A stretch of 64,000 bases of DNA from Roseimaritima sediminicola (GTDB lineage Bacteria > Planctomycetota > Planctomycetia > Pirellulales > Pirellulaceae). Shown piece by piece: positions 12,814 through 21,902 of the stretch (its first letter is position 1; each line of letters starts with the position of its first letter). The translations under genes and the position numbers were made by a program. The notes under the pieces are model-generated. The model did no database searches and was not told the origin of the DNA. It saw only the letters and a program-made list of their open reading frames with translations. The stretch lies in assembly GCF_009618275.1 (NCBI RefSeq), contig NZ_WIAD01000023.1, positions 24,647 through 88,646 on the forward strand, in the 5' to 3' direction.

Positions 12814-14712
12814 TTAGACGGGTTGGCCGTCCCAGCGTGTAAAAGCTTCCATCGAAAAGTACTCGGGCAATCCCAGTTGGTTGTAACCGTCGGCGGTCAT
12901 GCGGTTGCGGTCCTCGGCACGCTGCCAGAACTCGCGCGGGTCACTGCCGGGAAACAGCGCTTCGTCCTTTTGGCTTTCATGCATGAAGATGGCTTTGCGT
13001 TTGGTGGCCATGTCCTGCGGGCTCAGCGGCACGGCGATTTCGATTTCGTGCAGCGCGTACTCCTGCCACGCCCCGCGGTACAGCAGCACTTCCGGCACCT
13101 TTTCACCTGCGGAGCGCAATTGATCGACCGCGCGAAAGATCGCCTGCGCACAGACGCGGTGCGTGCCGTGCGGGTCCGCCAGGTCGCCCGCTACAAAGGC
13201 GACATCGGGCTGCACCTTGCGGAGCAGGTCGACGATGATGTCGATGTCCTCTTCGCCGACCGGCCGTTTGTGGACGGTTCCGGTACGATAAAACGGCAGG
13301 TCCAGAAAATGCAGGTTCTGCTCGATGCACCCGACGTGCTTGCCGCCGGCGCGGGCTTCGGACCAACGAATCAGGCCTTTGATCTTTTGGATCTCCGGTG
13401 CATCCGGCTGTCCCGGCTGTTTCTGTTGCAACGCCCGCTCGACCTCGGATTTGATGTTTTCGGAGACCTCCGGGTCGATATTGAACAAGCGATGGTACTC
13501 GGTAACCAGGTCCGCGATCTGCATCGCGTCGTGGTCGAAGACGGCAATATTGCCACTGGTCATATAGGCGATGTGCGTCTCATGGCCGTCGTCGTTCAAG
13601 CGAATCAGCGTCCCGCCCATACTGATCACGTCGTCATCGGGATGGGGGCTGAAGCACAGGCACACTTTCTTGTCGCGGCCGGCCGGATGGTATTCGATCG
13701 TATCCATCATCCAGCGGAACACGCGATGGGCCAGGCGCTGCGCGGGCCCGTGATGCCGCAACAACTGATGCAGATCGTGGTCGCGAAAATCCGCCTCGTC
13801 CAGTTTTAAGAGCGCCTTTCCAGTTTGCTCGCACAACCACAGCACGGCCCGTTTGATCAGGGCGTCGGTCCAGTGAATGTTGCCCAGTTGCCAGGGGGCG
13901 ACGATCCCGGTCAGCATCCCGGCAGCCGGCTGATCGAGAAACAAACTGGCGCCGGGGTGCCCCTGCAGGTAGCTGGCCGGGACGCGGTCGGTGGCCGGGC
14001 CCTCAAACGCGCTGCGAACGATTCCAGCCTTGTGTTCCCCGAGGGCCAGCAAGAGGATCGTACGCGCTTCCAGTAGCGTGGACAGGCCCATCGTCACGGC
14101 GTGGGTGGGGACGTTCTCCAGGCCAAAGAAATCGCTGGCCGCGGCCCGGCGCGTCACCGGATCCAGCGTGCACAGCCGGGTACGGCTATCGCGGACGCTG
14201 AACGGTTCGTTGAACGCCAGGTGGCCGTTGCGTCCGATCCCACAGACCACCACATCCAAACCGCCCGCCGTCAACAACTCGTCTTCGTGACGGCGGCAGG
14301 CAGCAGCAATCTGGTCGGAATCGCCCGAAACATCCGGAACGTGGATGTTCTCCGGGGCAATATTGACGTGATCGGTTAAGTGCTGGGCGATCCAGCGGGC
14401 GTGGCTCTGAGGGCTGTCCTCGGGCAACCCCACGTACTCGCCCAGCAGGAACAGCACCACGCCGCCGAAGTCCAAGCCCTCCTCGCGGTGCATCCGAATC
14501 AGTTCGCGATAGGTTTCCGCCGGCGTGCTGCCGGTGGCCACACCGATAACGGTGCGCTGTCCCAGGGCGGACCGCTGGCGAATCTCGTCGGCGACAATCT
14601 GGGCCACGTGAGCCGCCAGTTGATCGCTGCGATCGAACATGAACGTGTCGATCAACGTACCGGGGACCGGAGCCGCAACCGGCTGATCGGGGTAGCCGTC
14701 TTTCGTATCCAA
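12814..14712 (-). CDS. Glucosamine-6-phosphate deaminase-like domain fused to PIG-L/LmbE deacetylase domain
   Basis: A 632-residue two-domain protein. Residues about 20-290 are NagB-like (GVATGSTPAETYREL, GEYVGLPEDSPQS, GIGRNGHLAFNEP). Residues about 348-600 are a PIG-L/LmbE deacetylase with the metal motif HPDDD (357-361) and a later DPHGTHRV. Together they suggest amino-sugar turnover: N-deacetylation followed by deamination to a fructose phosphate. The NagB base corresponding to E. coli Asp72 (context MDEYVGL) is Gly here (LGEYVGL), so the deaminase activity is doubtful. Similar fusions are annotated as NagB in Bacteroidetes. The upstream gene lies 104 bp away on the same strand. Confidence 0.85.
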   Translation of the reverse strand: MDTKDGYPDQPVAAPVPGTLIDTFMFDRSDQLAAHVAQIVADEIRQRSALGQRTVIGVATGSTPAETYRELIRMHREEGLDFGGVVLFLLGEYVGLPEDSPQSHARWIAQHLTDHVNIAPENIHVPDVSGDSDQIAAACRRHEDELLTAGGLDVVVCGIGRNGHLAFNEPFSVRDSRTRLCTLDPVTRRAAASDFFGLENVPTHAVTMGLSTLLEARTILLLALGEHKAGIVRSAFEGPATDRVPASYLQGHPGASLFLDQPAAGMLTGIVAPWQLGNIHWTDALIKRAVLWLCEQTGKALLKLDEADFRDHDLHQLLRHHGPAQRLAHRVFRWMMDTIEYHPAGRDKKVCLCFSPHPDDDVISMGGTLIRLNDDGHETHIAYMTSGNIAVFDHDAMQIADLVTEYHRLFNIDPEVSENIKSEVERALQQKQPGQPDAPEIQKIKGLIRWSEARAGGKHVGCIEQNLHFLDLPFYRTGTVHKRPVGEEDIDIIVDLLRKVQPDVAFVAGDLADPHGTHRVCAQAIFRAVDQLRSAGEKVPEVLLYRGAWQEYALHEIEIAVPLSPQDMATKRKAIFMHESQKDEALFPGSDPREFWQRAEDRNRMTADGYNQLGLPEYFSMEAFTRWDGQPV

Positions 14713-14816
14713 GGGAACACAGCCTTCGTAGTAAGTGGAACCTCTATCAGGGTTCGCATATTACGAAGCTAGCGGCCGATTGGCAATCGAACGGGTTCGC
14801 GGTACCCCGCCGGACA

Positions 14817-15287
14817 CTAAACGGCCATCAGCCGCGGCTCCGCGGCGTCCGCGGCGTCGCGTTTCAGTTCCTCGTTCTCCTGCTCCAGCTGTTCCACGCG
14901 GTTGCGCAGGCGATTGAAATCGACGGCGGTTTCCTGCCAGAAGTCGCCATCGCGAAAGGCGATCTCGCGACTCGGCGTGCCATCGGCCAAGGCTTTGATC
15001 GAGCTTCGCAAACGGAACATCGGCCCGGCAAATCGATTGCTCAATTTCATCGTGTCGTGCACGAACACCGGCAACAGTACCAACATCACCGCCACGATCG
15101 GCAATTGGGCTCGCAAGCCACCGGTCACCGCCGGCCAGAACGGTTCGCTCGATAGGGTAACGACCATGTGCAAGAACGCGTTGACGCTCAGCAAACAGGT
15201 CAGGAACAGCATCCAGTGGACAATCAGTCGGCGGCCGATCGCCCACTGCACGGTCGGATCGATCAGAACTTGTTTACGCTTTGCCAT
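14817..15287 (-). CDS. Small membrane protein with coiled-coil tail, HAMP-like layout
   Basis: A 156-residue protein of unknown function. Two membrane segments (about 22-45 and 62-85) are followed by MKLSNRFAGPMFRLRSSIKAL, which resembles the HAMP-type linker of sensor proteins, then a coiled coil (FNRLRNRVEQLEQENEELKR). No kinase or output domain follows. The ATG at 15287 was chosen because an AGGAGG lies five bases upstream; the frame itself opens earlier (15509). It may be a signalling adaptor or a membrane scaffold. It is transcribed away from the 15653 gene. Confidence 0.75.
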   Translation of the reverse strand: MAKRKQVLIDPTVQWAIGRRLIVHWMLFLTCLLSVNAFLHMVVTLSSEPFWPAVTGGLRAQLPIVAVMLVLLPVFVHDTMKLSNRFAGPMFRLRSSIKALADGTPSREIAFRDGDFWQETAVDFNRLRNRVEQLEQENEELKRDAADAAEPRLMAV

Positions 15288-15652
15288 CGGAACCTCCTCG
15301 TTTTTTTCTCTTGCGGAAGACTTACAACATTTGACGCTCCACCGGCTTCGCAGCGAGCGACAGAACCGGCACCTCGCCGGGGGGCCTGCCCCGCACAACT
15401 GTAGGGCAGGCGATTTTGGACCACTGCGGATTTTCCTCAGTTGTGGCCGGAGATTCCCCAGGTGGGCTGGATTACACGACACGACCGTTGCGACCGTCTG
15501 GGCCGACACAATCCCACCGAACGCTTCCTTCGACAGCGTGACAGTTCGGCTCGGGCAGGGGGTCCGCCGGCGTCGATGCGAACCCCTAGGGCTTTGTTGT
15601 TTTGTTTTGTCCGCGCCGCCCTCGGTGGCTGTCTTCCCATCAGGATGTTTCG
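15288..15652. other. Divergent intergenic region, 365 bp
   Basis: This separates two divergent genes. No repeat, RNA gene or convincing promoter is seen; there is only T-rich sequence near 15597-15610. Confidence 0.5.
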
Positions 15653-16462
15653 ATGCGAGTTCTGCTGTGCGTGACCGTCGTCGTGGGGGCCGTCAGCCTG
15701 GGGACTCCGCCGGCCGCCCTGGGCCAATCGCCGGCAGCCGCGAGCAAAGCCTGGGAACCGCTGAGCCGCGTCGGCCGCACGTTGGGAATCGGTTGGGGCG
15801 ATGGCTACCACGCCTGCGATCGTGACTGCCGGCTGCCCACGGCCGACCTGCCGCCACGCTCCTACGCCGCCCAGCACGCCGGACACGGCCCCAGCGGACG
15901 CCAACACTGGTACGACGCCACCGCCCGGCAACGAGCCCGCTACTGGGCCGCCCACCAGCTGTACCCGGCCGTCGATCCCTACCGCCCCGCCCGAGACCAC
16001 GACGCCCTCGACCAGGGCCCTCGCTTCAACGTGCCGCGTTCGGTATTTGAAGAGCTCGAGGCGATCGAGGACGATGCCTCCGGCGACGACGAGGAAGCCG
16101 GCGGTGATGAGCCGCAGGACTGGGAACAATTGCCCGGGCCACCGCCCACGGAATCCCGCGACGCCGCAACCTCATCCGCGCAGGCCTTGCCTCAGTTGAC
16201 CGGTGAAGCCGCCTCAGACGTTCTGCCGGAAAACGACCGGCTGATCGGCGACGTCCCGCTGGAGGATGACTCGCTGCTGGAAGGCGACTCGCTGCTGGAG
16301 GATGATTCGCTGCTGGAAGGCGACTCGCTGCTGGAGGATGATTCGCTGCTGGAAGGCGATTCGCTGCTGGAAGATGATTCGCTGCTGTTGCAGCAAACGC
16401 GTCGTGACCGTTTCGTCCGCGAGCCGATCGCGACGCGGCCTGAGTCGGCCGAGAAGCGTTAG
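15653..16462 (+). CDS. Secreted acidic protein with C-terminal DSLLE repeats
   Basis: A 269-residue hypothetical protein. It has an N-terminal signal peptide (VLLCVTVVVGAVSLGTPPAALG, cleavage near residue 25). A Tyr/His/Arg-rich middle (for example QHWYDATARQRARYW) is followed by an acidic stretch. Residues about 204-246 are a tandem repeat alternating DDSLLE and GDSLLE. The repeat is encoded by near-identical DNA (16261-16386), a sign of recent expansion. The function is unknown; the signal peptide and acidity suggest a periplasmic or surface protein. It lies upstream of ndk, with repeats between. Confidence 0.7.
   Translation: MRVLLCVTVVVGAVSLGTPPAALGQSPAAASKAWEPLSRVGRTLGIGWGDGYHACDRDCRLPTADLPPRSYAAQHAGHGPSGRQHWYDATARQRARYWAAHQLYPAVDPYRPARDHDALDQGPRFNVPRSVFEELEAIEDDASGDDEEAGGDEPQDWEQLPGPPPTESRDAATSSAQALPQLTGEAASDVLPENDRLIGDVPLEDDSLLEGDSLLEDDSLLEGDSLLEDDSLLEGDSLLEDDSLLLQQTRRDRFVREPIATRPESAEKR
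16261..16386 (+). repeat. Intragenic tandem repeat coding DDSLLE/GDSLLE
   Basis: About four tandem 30-bp units (GACTCGCTGCTGGA core), in frame within the preceding gene. The units differ by only a few bases. Confidence 0.85.
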
Positions 16463-16482
16463 GCATTTCGCGATCGTGATCA

Positions 16483-16617
16483 GTGGCATAGGCTTCCAGC
16501 CTGTGAACCGATCCGCTCTCGGCTGGGACAGCCGAGCTACTATGGGACAGCCGAGCTACTCTGGGACAGCCGAGCTACTTTGGGACAGCCGCGCTACTCT
16601 GGGACGGCCGAGCTACG
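16483..16617. repeat. Modular palindromic repeats upstream of ndk
   Basis: One module with core GGCTTCCAGCC (16483-16505) is followed by five tandem hairpin modules of the GGGACAGCCGAGCTAC type (16517-16617). This is the only site of this family lying between co-directional genes. Confidence 0.9.
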
Positions 16618-16722
16618 ATGGCTGCCGCACGGCTTTTTGCGGCGACGTCTTCGCGCTGGCGGCGATTCTTTGCACAATCTGCGGCGTATCTGCTTACCCG
16701 TCCTTCCTACGAGGCTGCTTCC

Positions 16723-17181
16723 ATGCAACGCACATTGATTCTCCTGAAACCCGATTGTTTCCAGCGCCGCTTGATCGGTCAGATCCTCAGCCGTTTCGAA
16801 AACAAAGGGCTGAACATCGTGGCGATGAAACTGATTCAAGTGACGCCGGAATTGTCGAAGCAGCACTACGCCGAACACGCCGACAAACCCTTCTACCCCA
16901 GCCTGGAATCTTTCATCACCTCGGCGCCTGTGGTCGCCCTGGCGCTGGAAGGGCTGGATGCGATCAGTGTGGTCCGCGAAATGTTGGGCGCGACCAATGG
17001 CCTGAAAGCCGCTCCCGGTACGATCCGCGGCGACTTCAGCTCCAGCCGCCAGATGAACCTCGTCCACGCCTCGGACTCGCCCGAGTCGGCCGAGCGTGAA
17101 CTGGGCCTGTACTTCAGCGAAGACGAGTACTGCGTCAGCCAGCCGGAACTGGAACGCTTCATGCGTGCCGCCGACGAGTAG
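16723..17181 (+). CDS. ndk: Nucleoside diphosphate kinase
   Basis: A 152-residue enzyme that transfers phosphate from ATP to other nucleoside diphosphates through a phosphohistidine. The family pattern is clear: TLILLKPDCFQRRLIGQIL at the start, APGTIRGDF, and the active-site histidine in NLVHASDSPESAE (about residue 115). The length is normal. The ATG at 16723 is chosen because the longer frame adds residues encoded by the intergenic repeats. Its stop lies 3 bp from the stop of the convergent glycosyltransferase gene, with no terminator between. Confidence 0.96.
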   Translation: MQRTLILLKPDCFQRRLIGQILSRFENKGLNIVAMKLIQVTPELSKQHYAEHADKPFYPSLESFITSAPVVALALEGLDAISVVREMLGATNGLKAAPGTIRGDFSSSRQMNLVHASDSPESAERELGLYFSEDEYCVSQPELERFMRAADE

Positions 17182-17184
17182 GCT

Positions 17185-18876
17185 TCACCAGCGAGTTTCC
17201 AGGCGGACGACCGTCACGCCGCCGAAACTGCGACTGGCGGCCTGCGTATGCTGCAGCGCCGCCGGAGCCTGTGCGGATTCCGCGGCCTGCCGGTACAGCG
17301 ATTCCAGGTACGGCTCGGCCATGCGGTAGATCAACCACCGGACCCGTACCGGACGGTACATTCGGGGCGGCATCAGCACGCGGTTGAGATCTTCGACCAG
17401 ATGCTCCTCGGCGGACGCCAGGGGTTTGGCGTTTTCGATCGCGTAGGGGCCGGAGACCGGGAACATCAGGTACGTGTTGAGCGCCAACCATGGCGGGCTG
17501 ACCGGCTTGAGTTCGCGCAGGCCGTTCGACTCGATCAATTCCGCTCCCACGTACACCGGTTGACTGGGCTCGCGATGTTGATTGACCCAAGCCACCGCCG
17601 CCCGCCAATCTTCGCCTCGAAGGCTGACGCTTGGATCGCGAAACAATTGCAGGGTTTGCTGGTGATGCAGGAGCATCCCTACGGCGATCACGCCGCCCAT
17701 CGCAAGGATTCCCCCGCGGCCTATTCCGCTTCGTCCTACCACCTGGGCCGTCGCGGCCCACAGGTCAGCCGTGGCCCAGCACAGCAGCGGCAGCAAGCCC
17801 ACGATGTAACGTCGATGCCACACCGGAACGCCACCGTATGCCGCGATCCACCAGCACAGCAGCGTTCCGGCGGCAACCGCGACCAACAAGAGGACTCCCA
17901 GCGGCAGCTGCTCGACTCGTTCCTTACGCGTTAACGACTTTCCTGCCGGTGACGGCTCGCGAAGCCATCGCCCGGCTTGCAAGATGGCCCAAACGATCAG
18001 CGGTATCAGCGGAACCAGCCAGGGCCACATCGCCCACAGCTCTCCGGCCGACTGTGGTACGCCGAAACGGCTCCAGTTGTCGCGAACCTGCCAAACCCGG
18101 CTTACGACCACGGCATTGATCAGCAGCGGCAGCAACACGGCGGCGATCGCGGCAAGGCCAAGCGACCAGCTCCAGCGACGCCGCCGCTGCCACAGAATCA
18201 CCGCCGCGAGGGCAACGACGGCCAGCAGGGCGATCCCGGCCGTCGGATGCAGCAGCATGGCGGTGCACAGCCCCAGCAGGCACAGCACCAGCCAGCCTCG
18301 ACGTCCCCCTTCGGTGTCGGCACGCTGCGGCGACTGGAAAGGGGCTTCGCGGCCCGGCGATGCATTCGGCCGTCCACCGGCATACTCGACCGCCGCCCAC
18401 GCCGCGGCCGTGACCGCCGCCACCACCCAGCCATAGGAGCGGGCCTCGGTGCCAAAGTAGATGCCATTTAAATCGATCGCCAACAGCCCTCCGGCCAGGA
18501 CGCCGGCCAGCAAGCTATGACGATGTCGGCTGGCGGCGAAGACCAACATCGCACAGGCCGCGGCGAGTGCCAGCACCGAGGGCAGCCGCAACGCCCATTC
18601 GCTGTCGCCGGCGACTTGCGTCCAAAACCACAACGCCCAAAAGTACCACGGCGTCTGGTTTCCAGCGGCCGCCCGCTGAGCGACGTCGGCCAGATCGTCG
18701 TGGATCGCCCAGGCCGTATGCAGCTCGTCGACCCACAAACTCTCCTCGACCTCGGGCAACCGCAACAACACGGCACCCAGGGCGACGACCGCTGCGGCGA
18801 GGAAGGTCAGCCAGCGACGGGACTCGAATGAGACGCTGCGCGACGGCTGTTTCGGCGGGGCATCGGCTGCCGTCAC
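17185..18876 (-). CDS. GT-C (PMT/ArnT-like) membrane glycosyltransferase
   Basis: A 563-residue polytopic inner-membrane protein. The first loop after membrane segment 1 has ESLWVDELHTAW, the acidic motif that GT-C enzymes place on the external face, and YFGTEARSYGW follows a later helix. About 10-12 hydrophobic segments fill the first 400 residues, and the last 150 residues form a soluble domain. Such enzymes use lipid-linked sugars to glycosylate proteins or envelope lipids; the acceptor is unknown. It starts at a GTG overlapping the threonine aldolase stop (GTGA), so the two genes are translationally coupled. Confidence 0.85.
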   Translation of the reverse strand: MTAADAPPKQPSRSVSFESRRWLTFLAAAVVALGAVLLRLPEVEESLWVDELHTAWAIHDDLADVAQRAAAGNQTPWYFWALWFWTQVAGDSEWALRLPSVLALAAACAMLVFAASRHRHSLLAGVLAGGLLAIDLNGIYFGTEARSYGWVVAAVTAAAWAAVEYAGGRPNASPGREAPFQSPQRADTEGGRRGWLVLCLLGLCTAMLLHPTAGIALLAVVALAAVILWQRRRRWSWSLGLAAIAAVLLPLLINAVVVSRVWQVRDNWSRFGVPQSAGELWAMWPWLVPLIPLIVWAILQAGRWLREPSPAGKSLTRKERVEQLPLGVLLLVAVAAGTLLCWWIAAYGGVPVWHRRYIVGLLPLLCWATADLWAATAQVVGRSGIGRGGILAMGGVIAVGMLLHHQQTLQLFRDPSVSLRGEDWRAAVAWVNQHREPSQPVYVGAELIESNGLRELKPVSPPWLALNTYLMFPVSGPYAIENAKPLASAEEHLVEDLNRVLMPPRMYRPVRVRWLIYRMAEPYLESLYRQAAESAQAPAALQHTQAASRSFGGVTVVRLETRW

Positions 18877-20012
18877 CGCGAGGAGGCTCCCGACGAGCTA
18901 GGCGGTCCGGACGTCCGCGGCTCGGCTGCACACGGGGCGGTCGCAACTTGCTCGACCACGCTTCCCGCCCGCTTCCCCGCAACGGCCCGAATCGCTTCGG
19001 CAGCTCGATCGATTTGAGCGCTGGAAACATCCAGATGCGTGACCAGGCGGATGGCTTGCGGCCCAAACGCCAGACAGCGAACGCCTTGTTCCTCCAGCCC
19101 CCGGACCAATTCGGCGGCGGTGCCCCAATCCGGATCCACCTCGAACCGTACGATGTTCGTCTGCACGCCGGCCGGTCCGATCACCAGCGACGGAGAATCG
19201 TCGATGGCCTTTTTTAGAATCTGCGCATGGTGATGATCCTCGTCCAGTCGCCCGCGATGATGCCGCAGCGAGTACAGGGCTCCGGCAGCGATGATTCCCG
19301 CTTGCCGCATGCCTCCGCCGAACAGTTTCCGCGCCCGGCGAGCTTCGGCAATGAAGTCCTCGGTGCCCGCCAGGACCGATCCCACCGGGGCCCCCAAACC
19401 CTTGCTGAAGCAAACACTGACCGAATCGAAATGCCCAGCCCAGCGATCCGCTTCGATGCCGGTGGCCGCGACGGCGTTCCACAGCCGAGCACCATCCAGG
19501 TGCCGCCGCAGCCCCTGTTCATCAGCCCACCGACAAATGTCTTCGACCGTTTCCAGCGGCTGGATCGTCCCGCCGGCGCGATTGTGGGTGTTTTCCAGAG
19601 CGATCAGTTGAGTGCGGACCATGTGATCATTGTGCGGCCGAACCAATCCGATCAACTGTTCGACCTGCAGCACGCCGTCGGTCCCGGCCACGGTCTGAGC
19701 CACCAATCCCGATAACTGGGCGAACGCCGCTTGTTCATAGTTGTAGATGTGGCAGCCGGCTTCGCACAAGAATTCGCTGCCGCGCTGACAATGCACCCGC
19801 ACGGCGATCTGATTGGCCATCGAACCGCTGGGCATGAACAGGGCCGCCGGCATGTCCAACACGGCAGCCGTCTCCTGTTCGAGCCGCTCGACCGTGGGGT
19901 CGACGTCGATCACATCGTCGCCCACTTCCGCCTCGGCCATGGCTCGGCGCATCGCGGCGGTGGGCCGCGTCACGGTATCGCTTCGTAAATCGATCACCCT
20001 GTTCAAATCCAT
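18873..20012 (-). CDS. ltaE: Low-specificity L-threonine aldolase (PLP-dependent)
   Basis: A 379-residue fold-type I PLP enzyme that cleaves threonine or allo-threonine to glycine and acetaldehyde. The N-terminus is diagnostic (VIDLRSDTVTRPTAAMRRAM), as are the EVGDDVIDVDPTVERLE stretch, HLDGARLWNA and the PLP lysine context VSVCFSKGLGAPVGSVL. The ATG at 20012 fits the family; upstream in-frame starts add an unlikely leader. It overlaps the glycosyltransferase gene by 4 bp. That pairing has no obvious metabolic logic and may only reflect shared transcription. It is divergent from hisD. Confidence 0.92.
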   Translation of the reverse strand: MDLNRVIDLRSDTVTRPTAAMRRAMAEAEVGDDVIDVDPTVERLEQETAAVLDMPAALFMPSGSMANQIAVRVHCQRGSEFLCEAGCHIYNYEQAAFAQLSGLVAQTVAGTDGVLQVEQLIGLVRPHNDHMVRTQLIALENTHNRAGGTIQPLETVEDICRWADEQGLRRHLDGARLWNAVAATGIEADRWAGHFDSVSVCFSKGLGAPVGSVLAGTEDFIAEARRARKLFGGGMRQAGIIAAGALYSLRHHRGRLDEDHHHAQILKKAIDDSPSLVIGPAGVQTNIVRFEVDPDWGTAAELVRGLEEQGVRCLAFGPQAIRLVTHLDVSSAQIDRAAEAIRAVAGKRAGSVVEQVATAPCAAEPRTSGPPSSSGASSR

Positions 20013-20146
20013 CGGCGTGCGTCGTTTTCCAACCAGCTTCGTCCGGCTCGCCATCCTAGCACACTGGCAGGGGACGGTTGATGGCATAAGATAAGGGCCG
20101 CAGCGTTCGAGTAAGAGCAGCACCGCACACTTGATGACCACCGATT

Positions 20147-21568
20147 ATGTCAGCCGATTCCGGATCCGGTTCGCCCCCCAACCAGCCAGACGACCGAAAC
20201 AACCAACACGCCCCAAACAATCCCAGCATCCCGGTTGTCGATGCCAGCGAAACTTCGGCCGGCGAGATTTTAGAGCGTCTGCGTCAGAAGCTAAGCCCCC
20301 AAGGCGATATCGTCAGTCCGCGGGGAAGGGCATTGACCGAGAAGGTTTTCGGAGAAGCCCTTTCGCCGGTCGCCGTGGTCAGGCGAATCTGTGACGACGT
20401 CGCCCGCGACGGCACCGAGGCCCTGCTGGATTACGGCAAACAGCTGGATCAGGCGGAATTGACGGCCGACCAACTGCGCGTCCCGGCGGCCGATCTCGCC
20501 GCGGCGCATCGGCAGGCGGCTCCGGAATTTCTCGCAACCGTTCGCCGCATCCACGACAATGTCCGGCGGTTTCAGACCGCCATCCTGCACAGCGATGTCA
20601 CGATCGAGCCCAGCGATGGCGTCCGCCTCCAGCAACGCTACGTTCCGCTGAAACGCGTCGGCGTCTGCGTTCCCGGCGGCGCGGCGGCGTACCCGTCGAC
20701 CGTGCTGATGACCGTCGTCCCGGCTCAGGTCGCGGGCGTGGAACAGATCGCCGTGGTCGCCCCGCCCACTCCCTTCGGCGCCTACAACCAAGACATGCTG
20801 GCGACGTGTCACGAGCTGGGCGTGCGAGAAGTTTATCGGATGGGCGGAGCCCAGGCCGTCGCGGCGCTGGCGTATGGATGCGACGCGGTGCCAGCGGTCG
20901 ACAAGATCGTGGGTCCCGGCAACCTGTTTGTGGCCTTGGCCAAGAAGCATGTCTACGGCACGGTCGACATCGATTCGATTGCCGGCCCCAGCGAAGTGAT
21001 CGTGATCGCCGACGAAACGGCCCGACCGGAATACGTCGCGGCCGATCTGTTGGCCCAGGCCGAACACTCGCCCGGCTCAGCCATCCTGATCACCTGGCAC
21101 GCTCCGTTGATCGAGGCGGTTCAGAAACACCTGCGGCAACAACTGGCCCAGCTGGAACGAGCCGAGTTGACGGCGGAGAGCCTGGAAGCGTTTGCGGCCT
21201 TGATCCGTGTCGAAGACTGCCGCCAAGCCTGCGAGTTGACCGACAAATTTGCCCCGGAACATCTCCACATTCAAACGGCCAATCCGCAAGCGGTGGTGGC
21301 CGAGATTCGCAACAGCGGCGCCGCGTTCCTCGGTTCCTTTACGCCGGTCGCCTTGGGCGACTATGCGGCCGGTCCCAGCCACGTGCTGCCCACCGGCGGA
21401 ACGGCTCGCTGGGCAGCCGGACTGTCGGCCAACGATTTCCTGCGCAGCGGCAGCGTGGTCGAGTTCAGCCGAGCGGCACTCGACGCGATCGGCCCCGACG
21501 TCGAGGCGCTCGCGCAAAAGGAAGGCCTCACCGCCCACGCCCGCAGCGTCGCCATCCGCCGCGAGTAA
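20147..21568 (+). CDS. hisD: Histidinol dehydrogenase
   Basis: A 473-residue zinc enzyme catalysing the last two oxidations of histidine synthesis (L-histidinol to L-histidine, NAD-dependent). Family stretches are RYVPLKRVGVCVPGGAAAYPSTVLM, VDKIVGPGNLFVALAKK, DIDSIAGPSEVIVIAD, AEHSPGSAILIT and GPSHVLPTGGTARW. The first 30 or so residues are a polar, Pro/Asn-rich extension not typical of HisD, so a later start cannot be excluded. It is the first gene of a hisD-hisC-hisB run. A 96-bp tandem repeat separates it from hisC. Confidence 0.96.
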   Translation: MSADSGSGSPPNQPDDRNNQHAPNNPSIPVVDASETSAGEILERLRQKLSPQGDIVSPRGRALTEKVFGEALSPVAVVRRICDDVARDGTEALLDYGKQLDQAELTADQLRVPAADLAAAHRQAAPEFLATVRRIHDNVRRFQTAILHSDVTIEPSDGVRLQQRYVPLKRVGVCVPGGAAAYPSTVLMTVVPAQVAGVEQIAVVAPPTPFGAYNQDMLATCHELGVREVYRMGGAQAVAALAYGCDAVPAVDKIVGPGNLFVALAKKHVYGTVDIDSIAGPSEVIVIADETARPEYVAADLLAQAEHSPGSAILITWHAPLIEAVQKHLRQQLAQLERAELTAESLEAFAALIRVEDCRQACELTDKFAPEHLHIQTANPQAVVAEIRNSGAAFLGSFTPVALGDYAAGPSHVLPTGGTARWAAGLSANDFLRSGSVVEFSRAALDAIGPDVEALAQKEGLTAHARSVAIRRE

Positions 21569-21850
21569 AGAGTTGCCTTTCGCTCCGCCGAAAGTAGCCA
21601 AAACCCAAAAACCCTAACACAACTTTCACGGAGTGAAAGGCGACACTGGCTCCGCCGAAAGTAGAGAGTCGCCTTTCGCTCCGCCGAAAGTAGCCAAAAC
21701 CCAAAATCCCAAACACAACTTTCACGGAGTGAAAGGCGACACTGGCTCCGCCGCGAGTAGAGAGTTGCCTTTCGCTCCGCCGAAAGTAGCCCAAACCCAA
21801 AAACCCAAACACAACTTTCACGGAGTGAAAGGCGACACTGGCTCCGCCGA
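21569..21850. repeat. Three tandem 96-bp repeats between hisD and hisC
   Basis: Equivalent points recur at 21575, 21671 and 21767, an exact period of 96 bp with few changes. Each unit carries two hairpins, CTTTCGCTCCGCCGAAAG and CTTTCACGGAGTGAAAG. As 96 is a multiple of 3, frames stay open through the array on both strands, including one joined to hisC. Confidence 0.93.
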
Positions 21851-21902
21851 TTTTCCCTTTTTGCTCGCCTACCTCCCGTTCCTTCCCAAAGACGCTTTCC
21901 GG

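Noticed and set aside
21569..21850. A CRISPR array
   Set aside because: Only three units, the whole 96 bp is repeated without variable spacers, and no cas gene is present. The other repeat clusters also lack spacer structure.
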